Positions 11,216-22,799 of a stretch of 62,253 nt of DNA are shown here, one piece after another. The notes under the pieces are model-generated. The model was not told the DNA's origin. It worked only from the letters and a program-made list of their open reading frames with translations, and ran no database searches. Source of the DNA: Azolla pinnata (Eukaryota > Streptophyta > Polypodiopsida > Salviniales > Salviniaceae). Numbering within the stretch: position 1 is the stretch's first letter; each line of letters begins with the position of its first letter. The stretch spans positions 1 to 62,253 of the forward strand of contig JBBBWG010005557.1 in assembly GCA_037176905.1 (NCBI GenBank). The letters are read 5' to 3'. The translations under genes and the position numbers were made by a program.

Positions 11216-14200
11216 CCTTTCCAATAGTATATGGAAGAAGAATAATCCGAACACCAAACAAATTCCAGATTTCTGGTGGCTCTGCTCCTTGAATTTGTAA
11301 ATTTAGATCTTTGCTAAGGTCATTGTCAACATTTTCTCTACAATTAAGAGAGAGCAGATTAGGATTATTAAATAATTTAGGCAAGAGCAAAGATCAAGGT
11401 ATAAATCTATACAAAGTGGCATGTGCACATAATAACATTCTATAAATACTAAACAAAAATCACCTAAAATAAACAAAATGGAATTTTACGGATACTAAAC
11501 ACGAATCAACTTAAATAAACAAAACGGCAAGCAGCTCACAAAATGGAATTCTATGAATACTAAACACGAATCACTTAAAATAATTAGAAAACAAGCAGTT
11601 AACAGCTAGGCATGCAATTAAACACTTTGGGCGACAGTTATTTTGATATCAAACTTCGCTACGATTTGTGCACAAAACTAGATTTCAATAATGCATGTGC
11701 ACACTTTTCAGGAAGCGAGTACTTGTTTTTAGTTTTCAGTCCCTTTTTCTTGTTTTTTGCACCAGCATTGCGTTCAAGCTCAAGAGCTCTTAATTTATTT
11801 TTATACGCAGGAGTTTGCTTCACCATGTCCATCATCTGCAATAAATCAATGAAATGCATGCCAAAATCACTGAATTGATTCAAAACAAAAAACATGAACA
11901 AATTTGAATGATTCAGAGGATTTTGGTTCAAACTTTTAAGACTATCATTGTGTGAATACATAAAAACTTTTCAATCTACAACAAAACGAAAAACCTAAAC
12001 ATTCCTTAACCATTTCCAAACTGAAAGCCTCCATCTAATTGTACAGTTTCGCAAAATCAGTTATGAGACAATAAAATAAAACAAGAAGTAGCATATTATG
12101 ATTGGTTCTGATTGTCTAGCCCTTTTTAATAAAACTTAAACTGCTATAAGGCGTATACCTGTGAGTAACGAGTCCATTGATTCAAGTATTGAAAACCAGA
12201 AAGAATGATAAGAAGTCCAGCAAAAACAGCCCTTAGATCCTATCAATAAAGAATCAACAAAAATCTCATCAAAACAAATTAATTTAATTAAATGTAATCA
12301 GAGACACAACAAAAAAATAGCAAAAAACAAACCGTCTGAGGTCCATAGTATGCTTGATAGTACCTTGCAGTGTTGTAGAAAACCTGCAACATCATAGAGA
12401 TAAATAATATGTAGATGCTGTATACTATTTTAATGTGAAGAAAACAGCCAAACAAAAAGAAACCAAACCTGTTCAGGGTGAGCTAATGCATAATCATACT
12501 GTTCTCGTGTATTTTCATCTTTGAGAATCTGTATATACGCAAACAATGCAGTACAATGTGAATGTAAGATTTTCTTTAGTTGATAAGCAAAAGATGATAA
12601 TAATCATTCAGTATTAAATAGATGAGAAGAAAATGTTCAGATTAGCACAATAGTAGACTATCATAATCACGTATAGTAAAAGAAAGCCCTTCATTTCCAG
12701 CATCTGTACTAATACACATACACATGTAATTCATATATTTGTGTGTTTACTGAAATATTACAGAAGAGTCATATATATAAGTACTCGATTTTCTTTTCAA
12801 GTTAAAAATAATAAACTGTGTTTGGAGATTCACCTCATATGCATTTGCAATCTTCACAAAAAGTTTCTTGGCATCTGGATCAGGATTCTTATCTGGATGA
12901 CTGCAGTAATTTTTTTTAAATCTGTTTTTCTACTTGAATTAATAATAAAAGACAACAGAATAGAAAGCATACTATTTCAATGACAGTTTGTAATATGCCT
13001 TCTTTATGTCTGCTGTTGTTGCAGATTGTGTGACCCTGCAGTATATAACCATTGAAATCATAACCATGGAAAGAGTTGTTAAATACATGCTTAAAGTTTG
13101 AAAGAGTCCCCCAAATCGAATTCCAAGAATTGTAAAGGAAGCCAGTAAATGATCCAAACGGCAAACAAAAACAAAATTTTGAGTTCCAATTGAATACAAG
13201 ATATGAAGAAATGGTTAACAAGGTGGGATGCAACACACATTTCAAGAGGCATTAACAGATTGCCATGTAAATGAAGTTTTTCTACAATGCCAATCTATGA
13301 TGACTTGGGGAAAATACGGAGGCTCACATTTCACACACTTCACTAGAAGAATTATGCCTAATTACAAAATCAAATTCTTCTCCAAGAAAAGAGACAGAAC
13401 ACACCAATACATGTCCTTTTAAAAATGGTTTTAGCCCATAACCCAAAATAATGGAATACAAAAACTAGCGTTGCTTGGGATTATTCTGAGTAAAACTCAA
13501 AGCGACATTAAGGGGAGAAGTTGCTGAAGGAATATAATACAACCACAACTCACTAACAAGGAATAATCACGAATCTCTTTAAATTGTTGACTCCTGATGC
13601 CACAATTCAACCAAGGGATATACTAGTAGGGACTCCCAAAAAGCAATCAAAGGGGGTCAGCATTGATCAAGCAATCAGAATGTGTTGGCCATGTCACGTA
13701 GGCCATGAGTGAAGGGACCAAGGCCTCAATACCTGTGGCATCAACAAATCAAGGCTATCCTACACTAGCATTGTGATCATAAATTAGTGGAATCTCAATT
13801 CATCAAATAGGACTCGTGCTCCACTAAAGTACATTAAACCACCGTTGGAAAAAAAATGCAATCACATATTAGCTCAAAGATTAATGTTGGACAACTAGGA
13901 GTAGGATTGGACATAAGTGCTTCTCTTGGATCCTGACATCTGGGGAGGATAATTAATCGAAAAAGTTTCCCTGCGATCGTCTGCATCTGCACATATTCAC
14001 TCATGTATGGATGGACATACGTGCGTGTACGTGCGCAGCTCTCATTCTTTGACAAAAGATGGCATTGGGGCAATCAAAAGAAAAGGAAACGTTCGATACA
14101 TACCCGAGAAGGTCATAGCAATCGGCATCGTCGCAGTAGATGGCTTCGCTGGTCTGCGTAAGGAGAGAGAAGAAGGAGAGGAAGATGGCGATGGCGATGA

Positions 14201-14231
14201 AGGAGGGCATCCGAATCAAGGCAGGTCCCAT
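10064..14231 (-). CDS. DNAJC25 / DnaJ50-type ER membrane J-protein
   Basis: Ten exons on the minus strand: 14231-14104, 13035-12973, 12900-12834, 12528-12469, 12383-12333, 12239-12159, 11835-11723, 11337-11217, 10532-10406 and 10167-10064. All phases close, giving 304 residues, close to Arabidopsis DnaJ50 as I remember it (about 300). Residues 1 to about 28 are a signal peptide (SFIAIAIFLSFFSLL). The J-domain (about 32-95) starts DCYDLLG and carries the essential HPD triad at 65-67. A membrane segment lies near 127-143 (AVFAGLLIILSGFQYL). Family-typical blocks follow: KQTPAYKNKLRALELER, NLQIQGAEPPEIW, YAWEDAAFLTRR and the end KKEAKRRR. Known role: J-proteins stimulate Hsp70 ATPase, here probably BiP in the ER lumen. 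A (GA)n tract sits just inside the donor of intron 8. The last acceptor (TCAAAG) is the weakest join. Confidence 0.92.
11153..11206. repeat. (GA)n microsatellite next to a splice donor
   Basis: An uninterrupted GA/CT tract lies within intron 8 of the J-protein gene. On the transcribed (minus) strand it begins about 10 nt after the 5' splice site at 11216. Confidence 0.9.
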
Positions 14232-14254
14232 GGCGTCGATCTTTCTTTCTGTGA

Positions 14255-14620
14255 TTTCCTTCTTTTCTTCGTCTTCGTCTTCTTCGCCTTCTTCTTCTTC
14301 TTCTTCTTCTTCTTCTTTTGTTTCCAATTTAATTTTTCTTGTATTTATTTTGTTTCTGTTTATCTTCTTTTTATTTTTTCCCTCTTTTTTTCTTTATCTT
14401 TATCTTTTTCTTTTTCCCTCCTTTTTATTTTTCTTTTTCTTTTTCCCACCTTTTTATTTTTCTTTTACTTTTTTCCTGTTTTTTCTTTCTCTTTTTATTT
14501 TCCTTTTTGTTCTTTGGTTTTGTTTTTTTTGTGGGGTTTTGTTTTTCTTATTATCTCCCTTTTATCTGTCATTTTTTCTGTTTTTTCCCCTTTCTTTTTT
14601 CTCCTTCTTTGGCGTGCCAT
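14255..14620. repeat. GAA/TTC triplets and T-rich tract upstream of the J-protein gene
   Basis: (TTC)n at about 14270-14322 is followed by about 290 bp of almost pure T with scattered C. On the minus strand this is a purine tract just upstream of the ATG at 14231. Phe/Leu-only open frames across it are artefacts. An upstream GAA-run frame (MET-KEEE...) could extend the J-protein, but the signal peptide supports the ATG at 14231. Confidence 0.75.
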
Positions 14621-14935
14621 TCTGGAATCTGAAGTTCAATTTCTGGCTTGCCATTCTAGAATCTGAAGCTCAATATCTGGCTTGCCATTTCTGGAATCTT
14701 AAGTTCAATTTTTGGCATTCTGGAATCTGAAGCTCAATATTTGGCTTGCCATTCTGGAATCTGAAGCTCAACATTTAGCTTGCCATTCTAGAATCTGAAG
14801 CTCAATTTCTAGCTTGCCATTCTGGAATCTGAAGCTCGATTTGGGCAGCCTGAAGCTCAATTTCTTGCTTGGAATCTGAAGCTCAATTTGGGCAATCTGA
14901 AGCTCAATTTCTAGCCTAATTTGTGGCCACAAGAT
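14605..14935. repeat. ~34-bp minisatellite (TTCTGGAATCTGAAGCTCAA)
   Basis: About nine degenerate copies of a unit built from CTTGCCATTCTGGAATCTG and AAGCTCAATTTCTGG. Units shorten near the right end to GGGCAATCTGAAGCTCAATT. The array lies in the intergenic space upstream of the J-protein gene. Confidence 0.85.
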
Positions 14936-15746
14936 GAGTGTTGTTGCAAACAGCTTGAGCTGAACAAGAGAAATCATTGAAACCAAATTCTAATCTTCTC
15001 TACCAATCCAATCTTATGATATGCACCTAAAGGGACAACTGGAGTCTAATTTCGTAATAATCACTTGACTGAACCGAGCCAAAGGATTGGGTTTTTGTAA
15101 AAATTGTTGGGTTTGAATCATTAGAACCATTTAAAGTATAGGTTGGCTTCAAAATTCATTCATTCTGTTTCCAAGAACAACAATTTGGTTGAACAATCCG
15201 GTTCGATTTTTCTCTCTTCTAAACTAATTTGGCCTCGTTTGAATCTCCTAAGCAACAACTTCAGCTAAATTCAACCCAATGCAACCAAACTAAACCTAAA
15301 CCAATGGCCAGTGAATTGAGACTCGTCTTCGACCTTCGTCTTTGAAGCAATCAAAAAGAAGAATATTGATCTTGTTCACGTCGATTGCTTATGCTCTCTC
15401 CACAAACCATCGACTCATCAAAACACGAGGCGCATAAATATCAAGCAATGAATCGTCAGATTTTAGCGCTCGAAAAACTGAGCGACATCTCCCTTGTGCT
15501 TGTTTGCGGTTGCCATCGAGGCGCTCTGAGTCAACATATCACATACACAGAGAAGTCAACTAAATGTGGTGAAACAAAACTAGGAAAATCCTCGATACAA
15601 CTAGGAACACTACCGGCGAAGAAAAGAAGGAAAAATCGATAGCTTCAATGCCTTAAACAGCTCCAAGTCTCGATTAAAATCCGACAGATTTTTAGATCTG
15701 CTCCACACAGGCCTTTTTTGCCATGGCTTCGATTTCATCGAATTCC
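14936..15746. other. Intergenic stretch, no gene seen
   Basis: AT-rich sequence between the minisatellite upstream of the J-protein gene and the stop codon (15747) of the next minus-strand gene. It should include that gene's 3' UTR. No other feature was recognised. Confidence 0.45.
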
Positions 15747-18121
15747 TCAGAGCTTTGCGATTCTACCCTTTGTCGCGTTGAACTGCTCCCAATCACGATT
15801 CAAGTGGGCACGCACCCACCAGATCGCACAACATAACGGCTTTTCAGTTGGCAAGCCTTGCTCTTGAAGAGCCTTTTTCATGCCATCGACCGGTTGAGGC
15901 GGCGTAAACACACCAGAATATGTCGATGCATACTCCTCTAAAACCTATATATACAAGACAAAAATCAACAGAAGACATTTGAACCTAATGATACCATTTC
16001 CTGAAAGCATGTTGGATACAGATAAAAATCAACAGAAGACAACCGAACCTAATGATACCATTTGCTGGAAGCATGTTGGATACAGATAAAAATCAACAAA
16101 AGACAACTGAATCTAATGATACCATTTGAAAGCATGTTGGATACAGATAAAAATCAACAGAAGACAACTGAACCTAATGATACCATTTGCTGGAAGCATG
16201 TTGGATACAGATAAAAATCAACAGAAGACAACTGAACCTAATGATACCATTTGCTGAAAGCATGCTGGATATAGATAAAAATCAATGGAAGACAACTGAA
16301 CCTAATGATACCATTTGCTGAAAGCATGTTGGATACCTGGGTACTTGTCTACGAGCATGTGTATGTATATCTGAAAATAAATCATTACCTTAGCACATAC
16401 ATCCGCAATCCTGCCTCTCGTATCTGAAAGGCTTTCATCTTTGCCTAGCTCAACAAAAATGTCCTCCCGGAACTTAGATGCCACCTGTTTTCATGATTAA
16501 TTCAGCCCAACAAAATGGTATAATGCTGGTCTGCGTTTAAAATAATTTATCACAACAATATGCGGTTTATCGAACCCTCCCCCTCACGATCCCTTAACGG
16601 AAGTATTCAAAAGTCAACAAACGATTCAAGAGAGCTCAAGTTTAAATCCACGTGAAAGTGACACCCTAATATTGTACTCGGTGTGCTTTTTGCAGCCTTA
16701 GTTTTTTTAATTGATTAACAATAGACCAGAGATGGAGTCCGAGCACATGCATTAATCATCGTCGTTGTCCTCATCATCATTATGAGCAAACTCATATAGC
16801 CGGCACCCCTTTTGCTGCCATGCAATACTTTCACAGTCATTAGAAGTCCCCAATTTGAGCATGGGGCCAGGCATCGATTACTTTCTTGTAATTCAGAGCA
16901 ATATCTTGCAAATATATCCCAACCTAATGCAGCTATAACTACTTTATGCGAATTCCTAACAAACGAGGGAAAGGGGGAGAGAGAAACAAATCACCATCTG
17001 GCCAGTGATTAAGCTCTCGTTATCCTTCCCTAAATCATCCATTTCCGATGGACATGCACACAGTGTGACAGGAGGGATTTATATGCAATTAAATCGAATG
17101 AAACGATGCTTAATGAAGAATTCGAAATATAAAGCCAAGAGTAAGAGAGTTTTTTAAGGTCATGCCAATGTTTAGCATTTATTCAGACTGAATACCAGAG
17201 ATATGCTAATTGGGACAACCTCTATAGCCTCTGCATTTAACTATTAATGCATAGACATTGCATCCATTTTACACTTATGCTCATAAAAACACATGTAAAG
17301 ATTGGAAACTATTCTCTCCGGATTCTATCTTCATAAACCAAATTAGCAACGTGCATGTGTGTGTATGCAAAGCTACCATGATATTCTCTCCTAGGACTTG
17401 GCCTATAAGGATGAAGACCCGTCTTATACACCATAGGGTCATCATCTTATGCAAATCAATGGCAATGTATAATAGTTGTACAATAACCTAGTCTTCTTCT
17501 TATAGTCCTTACCCTACATACACCCAAGTGTATGTATAGCTGCTTGATTTCCTGTTCTAGGTGTTAACCCATGTGCCTAATACAACCACATATTACGACC
17601 ATACTCTTCTCCTCTACGTTCACTGACTGAAATGCAAGTGTCTTGGGCCTGTCTTTGTATACAAGATCCTATGAGCCTACAGTTCTGAGCACTCCTGATT
17701 TTCCAGCACATCCACGTCACCCCAAACAGCTAAGCTACTAGCCGGATTCTCGATCAATAGGCTCTGAATATCACCAAGGAATCTCCGTTTGGCACCATTG
17801 CTATGAGTACAGGATCGTGGCTTCTTTCCATGCTAGGAATGCAGGAACAAAAGGAAAACAGGGAAGGGTTCGAAAAGCTCTAACCTTGAGAGCGAATTCG
17901 GAGGAGGAGACGACAGAGAAGGCGGAAGACCTGACCGAGTTCGTGGCCCGCTTCTTGTTAATCCTGGCCTTCAATCGCATTAACCCACCGTTTCCTGGGC
18001 GACAGGCAACGGAAGCGGAAGCGGAAGCAGTAGAAGAACGGCAGAGGAGAGAAGCAGGGAGGGGGGAAGGTTCTTGGCCATGGCGAAGTTGGGCTCTGCA
18101 GACCGACGATGCCGCCGCCAT
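15747..18121 (-). CDS. Small plastid-targeted protein, function unknown
   Basis: Three minus-strand exons, 18121-17885, 16484-16389 and 15944-15747, all joined in phase 0, 176 residues. The first about 65 residues (MAAASSVCRAQLRHG, runs of Ser/Ala, scattered Arg, few acidic residues) look like a chloroplast transit peptide. The mature part has a compact hydrophilic domain: SKFREDIFVELGKDESLSDT, then RGRIADVC, VLEEYASTYSG, a PPQPVDGMKKAL loop, and LCCAIWWVRAHLNRDWEQF near the end. I do not recognise a catalytic motif. The domain resembles small plant plastid proteins of unknown role that I recall only vaguely, so no function is claimed. Start: the ATG at 18121 is the first in frame. Introns are 1400 bp and 444 bp; the second holds a minisatellite. 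Confidence 0.75.
15957..16340. repeat. Six-copy ~63-bp minisatellite in an intron
   Basis: Six tandem copies of a 60-63 bp unit (GATAAAAATCAACAGAAGAC, then TGAACCTAATGATACCATTT, then GCTGGAAGCATGTTGGATAC). They are highly similar; the third lacks a few bases. The array lies wholly in intron 2 (15945-16388) of the plastid-protein gene and nearly fills it. Confidence 0.95.
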
Positions 18122-19506
18122 TCTTCCTCTGCTCCGTCGCACTGAGCTCTGAGCAGAGATCGTCTTATCCTCATGAATGTACGTACATACATGCTCACGT
18201 ACGTACGTATGTATCTCGTGTATACGTATAACAAAGTACTGCGTGGATACGCATACGGATACGGGATACGGTTCTTAGTACAAACCCAGCTGAACACCAG
18301 ATTGCAGAGTTTATGTCGAGTCTTCGGTGGCGGTATCGACAGAAAACGATCAGCGAGAGTCGGATCGGATTACTTGGCTAGTTGAGTGTGTGCGGAAACG
18401 CTCCGATCATTTCCACTGGAATTTCCTGAATCGAGCTGTTCTCGTCGTACAAGGAAGGGTTTTCGATTCGATCCGAATGGCCAGTCAAACCTAGAAGCGC
18501 ATTCAATCGGAGATTGTTCATCTTTCCAGGTATATGATGGAGTATATGTATTCATAGAGCAGCAGGACCTCGCTGATATTAACAAAAACTATCGTGCATT
18601 GAAGATATATATGTATATATATAGGGGGAAATATTAGTGGATTTTGATAAGAAGGAATGGCTGATCGAGGATCGATCCGAAGAAGTTGATTGTGTGATCA
18701 CCCTAACAATCGAATTATAATGGATCAACCGACTCTCACAAACGGATGGATAGCCACAAGTTTTGCAATTCCTTAGCTGTCGCAATCTTCTACTTAGCTG
18801 TTGTTATTATATTGTTGTGTCAGACAGATAAGTCTTTGCATAAATTATTTTACTCTCTACTCAATCCATTATCTTGCTTTAGAATCCTCCTGGTCAAGCA
18901 ACGAATTTGTATGGCCCAACTTTAGATCAGATCAAGCATAGGCAAGATATAACCCACAATTTTTTAAATAAAAAAACATATAAACAAGCTAACACCAATC
19001 AACAATATTCATCATCTCAAGCATCGTCGTAACTTCGATATTGCTCTTAAGCTCTTTGCTGTATAATACAGACAATTGGCAGGTCGAGTCAATGGTCACA
19101 TATGGCCAAGGACAAAGTCATCTTAGATTCAGTCGTTCACGCGCAGGTTCCACATCTCATGTGCTGAACAGTGATCGTCTGACAAAAATCGCGACGATTA
19201 GCTCTTCTAATCGACGAATAAACACGGCCCAAAGAGTACAATTAAGACGCAATGAAACCCCATCGGTGGGTGCTCTTCACATTTATCAAGCGTCGTCCAC
19301 AGAGCTCCCCTCTCCATCTCGCTGAGCTGTACAACAGCCATGCGCCTTTGACCGAGTGGGTCGGAAGCTGATCTGATCTCCACAACTTCTGAATCATCCC
19401 ACCATTTTCTTTTGTTTTTTTTTTTGTTTGTTTGTTTGTACACATGAACGATACATTTCGCGGCCACCGCTATACAGCTTTGCAATCCATGTTCGGTTCG
19501 ATTTTA
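18122..19506. other. Intergenic stretch, no gene recognised
   Basis: Between the start of the plastid-protein gene and the stop of the MYB gene, both on the minus strand. It holds the plastid gene's promoter and a GTACGTAC-rich patch (18180-18250). No other coding or RNA feature was recognised. Confidence 0.45.
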
Positions 19507-22479
19507 TCAGGGCACACTGATGGCATTCGGCAAGCCAGCTTGACCATCGATCTCTCCAGCAGCAGCAGTGGCATTGGCCGGAGCCGTGGTGTGAAAGGCC
19601 GAATGCCGGGAGCCGTCTTCGAGGAGCCGATAAGACAGAGGCGTGGGGGCCATCACAGGCCGCAGCAGATCCATGCCCGGGCGCTGGTCTGATGATGACA
19701 ACGAGCTCGGCCGAAAGGCGACGGGGATCGGCTTCACGATTCTGGCAGTACTCTCTCCATCTTTAGCTGGCAATGCGCGAAACCAGTCGACAGAAAACGC
19801 TGGCGTTGGCTCATCCGACAACTCCTCTGCTTCCAATACCATCGCATCATCGTCGACCCCATGCGATTCTTGCACAACAGAGCAATCCTCTTCGTGTCCC
19901 ACATCATCATCATCCATTTCGTCCGCTTCGTGGGCATGCTCTGCCGACTCTGCGAGCATGGGCATGTGCACCAGCGGAGGCGGCTTGCCGAATCGCTGCC
20001 ACGAGAGATGGGCCACTTCCAAGCCGCTAACTTTAGCGTGGCTTAAGCTCCGCCCGAGCTCGAGCTCCGCACACGTATCCACCTCCTCTTCCGGTAGCGG
20101 CGGCTCCCCGAGAAAGCCCGACACCTAGATTTCCCACAATCCCCGACAGATTTATCCAGCTAATGTACACATATCAATGCTAAATCTTTCACCGTGGGCA
20201 ATATTAACCCTAGGTTACCAACATCGCCTTCTTTAAGACAAAGCTTAGGGTTTAGAAAACACATACTCTACCATGCAGCCAAAGGGCCCTAAATATGGTT
20301 AGGCTGCGCCCTACCATTGTAACATTTAACCCCGATTTCCAACGTCACCTTCTTTCTTAAGAAGCTATGATTTGGAAAAACAAAAAAAAAAACAATAACC
20401 ATCTTCTTGAGAAGATGCGATTTTGGAGAAACACACACATATGTACCATGCAAATGTATGTGTAGTAGTGTGTCAATCTGCAATATGCAACATTTTTTTA
20501 ACCCACATTTCCAACATCGAATGTGTGGCAATCTGCAATTTGCAACATTTTTTAACCCACATTTCCAACATCGAATGTGTGGCAATCTGCAATTTGCAAC
20601 ATTTTTTAACCCACATTTCCAACANNNNNNNNNNNNNNNNNNNNNNNNNNNNNNNNNNNNNNNNNNNNNNNNNNNNNNNNNNNNNNNNNNNNNNNNNNNN
20701 NNNNNNNNNNNNNNNNNNNNNNNNTCGCCGCCTTCTTAAGAAGAGGTGACTCGGAAAAACGAACAAAACATCTTCGTTAAGAAGCTAACGATTTTCCAAA
20801 GGAACACATATGCACCATGCAAATTACACAGGGCTCCGATGGGTTGGCTACGAATGCGAATGCGAACGCGTATGTGTGTGTAGTGTGTCGATCTTACCGT
20901 ATCAGCTGTGATGTCAAAGAGGCTGGATCTTCGCCGCCGCTTGTTCAGGTTATTGCGCCGCAGGAAGTACTTCTGGGCATGGCTAGCGACTTGGGTCGGC
21001 GTTCTCGTCTTCACAAACTTGCGGGAGATGCCCCTCCAGTCTCCTTTCCCCAGCTTCTCGAGCCCGAGCAGGAAATCTCGATGCTCTTCCTCCGTCCATG
21101 GGACACCTGTTGCATCTCCAACAAAGTAACATGATGCTGACTTGTTAGATAAGACCTGAACTCCTGGAGCTACCAATCTAATCCAGCCATTCATACAGAT
21201 ATATACATCATCGGCACTGTGCTTCTGCATTCTATCTTGCCATCGTAATTATGTCTATTGAGAACATCTGTGCATCTATCCATTCTTGCCTATCGATTCC
21301 ATGTGTCCTAATCTGCCAATGCATTCATTTTTTTGGATTTAGGCAATTGGATCCATCACAAAATCAATCTTGTATATTGTTGAAAGGTATCCTGTCCGTG
21401 ACTTCAGATCTGTGCCTTCACTACTCCGTCATATATAGTCATACACACCAATGCCCAACTATTAAAGAGTTTCAATCTATCTCTTGATCTATCCACTCAA
21501 ATCGACAAATTCAGAAATGCGACAGCCAATTGATCTACTCAGCAAAAATATATCCACGCCTATATAGCTATCCACATACATGTTGCTATTGCCGGTCACA
21601 CGACTTAGACTTTGGATCCATTCATCCAGCCATACTACATGCTTAGACTTTGTGTCTAACCTTACATATGAGCATATATGTCTGGTCATCCATCTGTATT
21701 TACTGATGATGCATGTGTTCAAAGGTAATGAACCTCATCACAAATTTATGTTGAGACTTTTGCTTATGCCTACACATTTGTGCAGATGCAACCATCTCAA
21801 GCTTTGCACATGCATCATTTGCATTGATCTGTGCATATGTTTACAGATTTTTAGCCGGCAGACTTCATGTATGCTCAAGGCTTTCCATTGAAATAGCCAT
21901 CCATTCTAACATGTGTGTATATATAACCACACAAATTGTTGAAGGCTCAAAGATTTCATATCTTTGACCTTCCATATCCAGCTATGCAATGTTTTGCATG
22001 TAGAACAACTGAGTTTGTACAGGTTGAAAGGCTTCACACTGTACCTTCCATATGCAAGTATTCGAGGGCATAGTTATATCTACCACATTCCTGTATTCTT
22101 AAATTTAGTGACCATATAGCCATCCATATGTGGGCATATGTTCATGGGCATATGTATCTACCACATTTGATGCAAACTCAAATACTGTATGCATACAGCC
22201 ATCCACTAATGCATGCGTCCAGTGCCAAAATCGCATTGTTACAGGTTTAAAAATCTTCTTACTTTACCTTTTTTCCGTTCTCTAGAGCTACTGTTGGAGT
22301 GAACAAGATCATCTGAAGCATATCCTTCGGCAGATTCGTCCACATCAGGAGGACATGGGGGGGCAGGAGTGCAGTATCTTCCATTTTCTCGCTCATGCCA
22401 TCCGTGGCTGCTCAGATTTCCCATACTCACACATTTCCTCATCTGTGCCGATGAAGAAAAAGAAGAAGAAGAAGAAGAA

Positions 22480-22510
<31 letters not shown>

Positions 22511-22799
22511 TCGATGGTGATGTCGATGAGGGTGGAAAAGAATCTGTTACAGAGATCCCAGAATCTAAAGGTGAGAATCTCACGCCGAATAGCTTGAATC
22601 CTCCTCCTCCTTCTGCATTCGAGATTCCCTTCCTTTCTTCTTCTTCTTCTTCTTCTTCTTCTTCTTCTTCTTCTACATCTTCTTGATCGCCTGGTCCTTT
22701 AGAGGAGATCCTCGGATGATTTTCACGCGAGTCCTTCATTTCGAGGCACGTCCTGGAATTGTGGCCATTGTGGCCACAATGGGAGCATCGCCGAGGCAT
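19507..22799 (-). CDS. KUA1/MYBS3-type single-MYB transcription factor
   Basis: Three minus-strand exons, 22799-22268, 21106-20898 and 20124-19507, giving 452 residues. The N-terminus is a CCHC zinc knuckle (residues 5-18, [14 protein letters not shown]). Then come the family motifs [21 protein letters not shown] and RERKKG, and a single MYB repeat (about 180-226, [20 protein letters not shown]) with the SHAQKYF signature of CCA1-like/I-box binders and a basic tail ([12 protein letters not shown]). Known relatives (KUA1/MYBH, MYBS3) bind TATCCA/I-box-like sites and act in growth, sugar and stress responses. Oddities are an acidic Glu run, a Ser run and a long divergent C-terminal exon, making it longer than the relatives I remember. 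Intron 2 contains an assembly gap, but the exons on both sides are intact and the phase is 0. Confidence 0.93.
20475..20724. repeat. 53-bp tandem repeat running into a 100-N assembly gap
   Basis: At least 2.5 copies of a 53-bp unit (core TTGCAACATTTTTTAACCCA, CATTTCCAACATCGAATGTG) run up to position 20624, where Ns begin (20625-20724). Related CTTCTTAAGAAG and GGAAAAAC segments recur on both sides (20345-20430, 20730-20790). The whole lies in intron 2 of the MYB gene, so the coding sequence is probably unaffected. Confidence 0.9.

Noticed and set aside
14007-14730. Long Phe/Leu/Ser open frames
   Set aside because: They translate the T-rich tract and TTC repeats upstream of the J-protein gene; pure composition effect.
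15957-16340. CRISPR-like array
   Set aside because: Units are contiguous near-identical copies with no unique spacers, in a eukaryotic intron; an ordinary minisatellite.
20407-20766. Open frames across the N run
   Set aside because: Unknown residues plus tandem-repeat translation; the region is a MYB intron.
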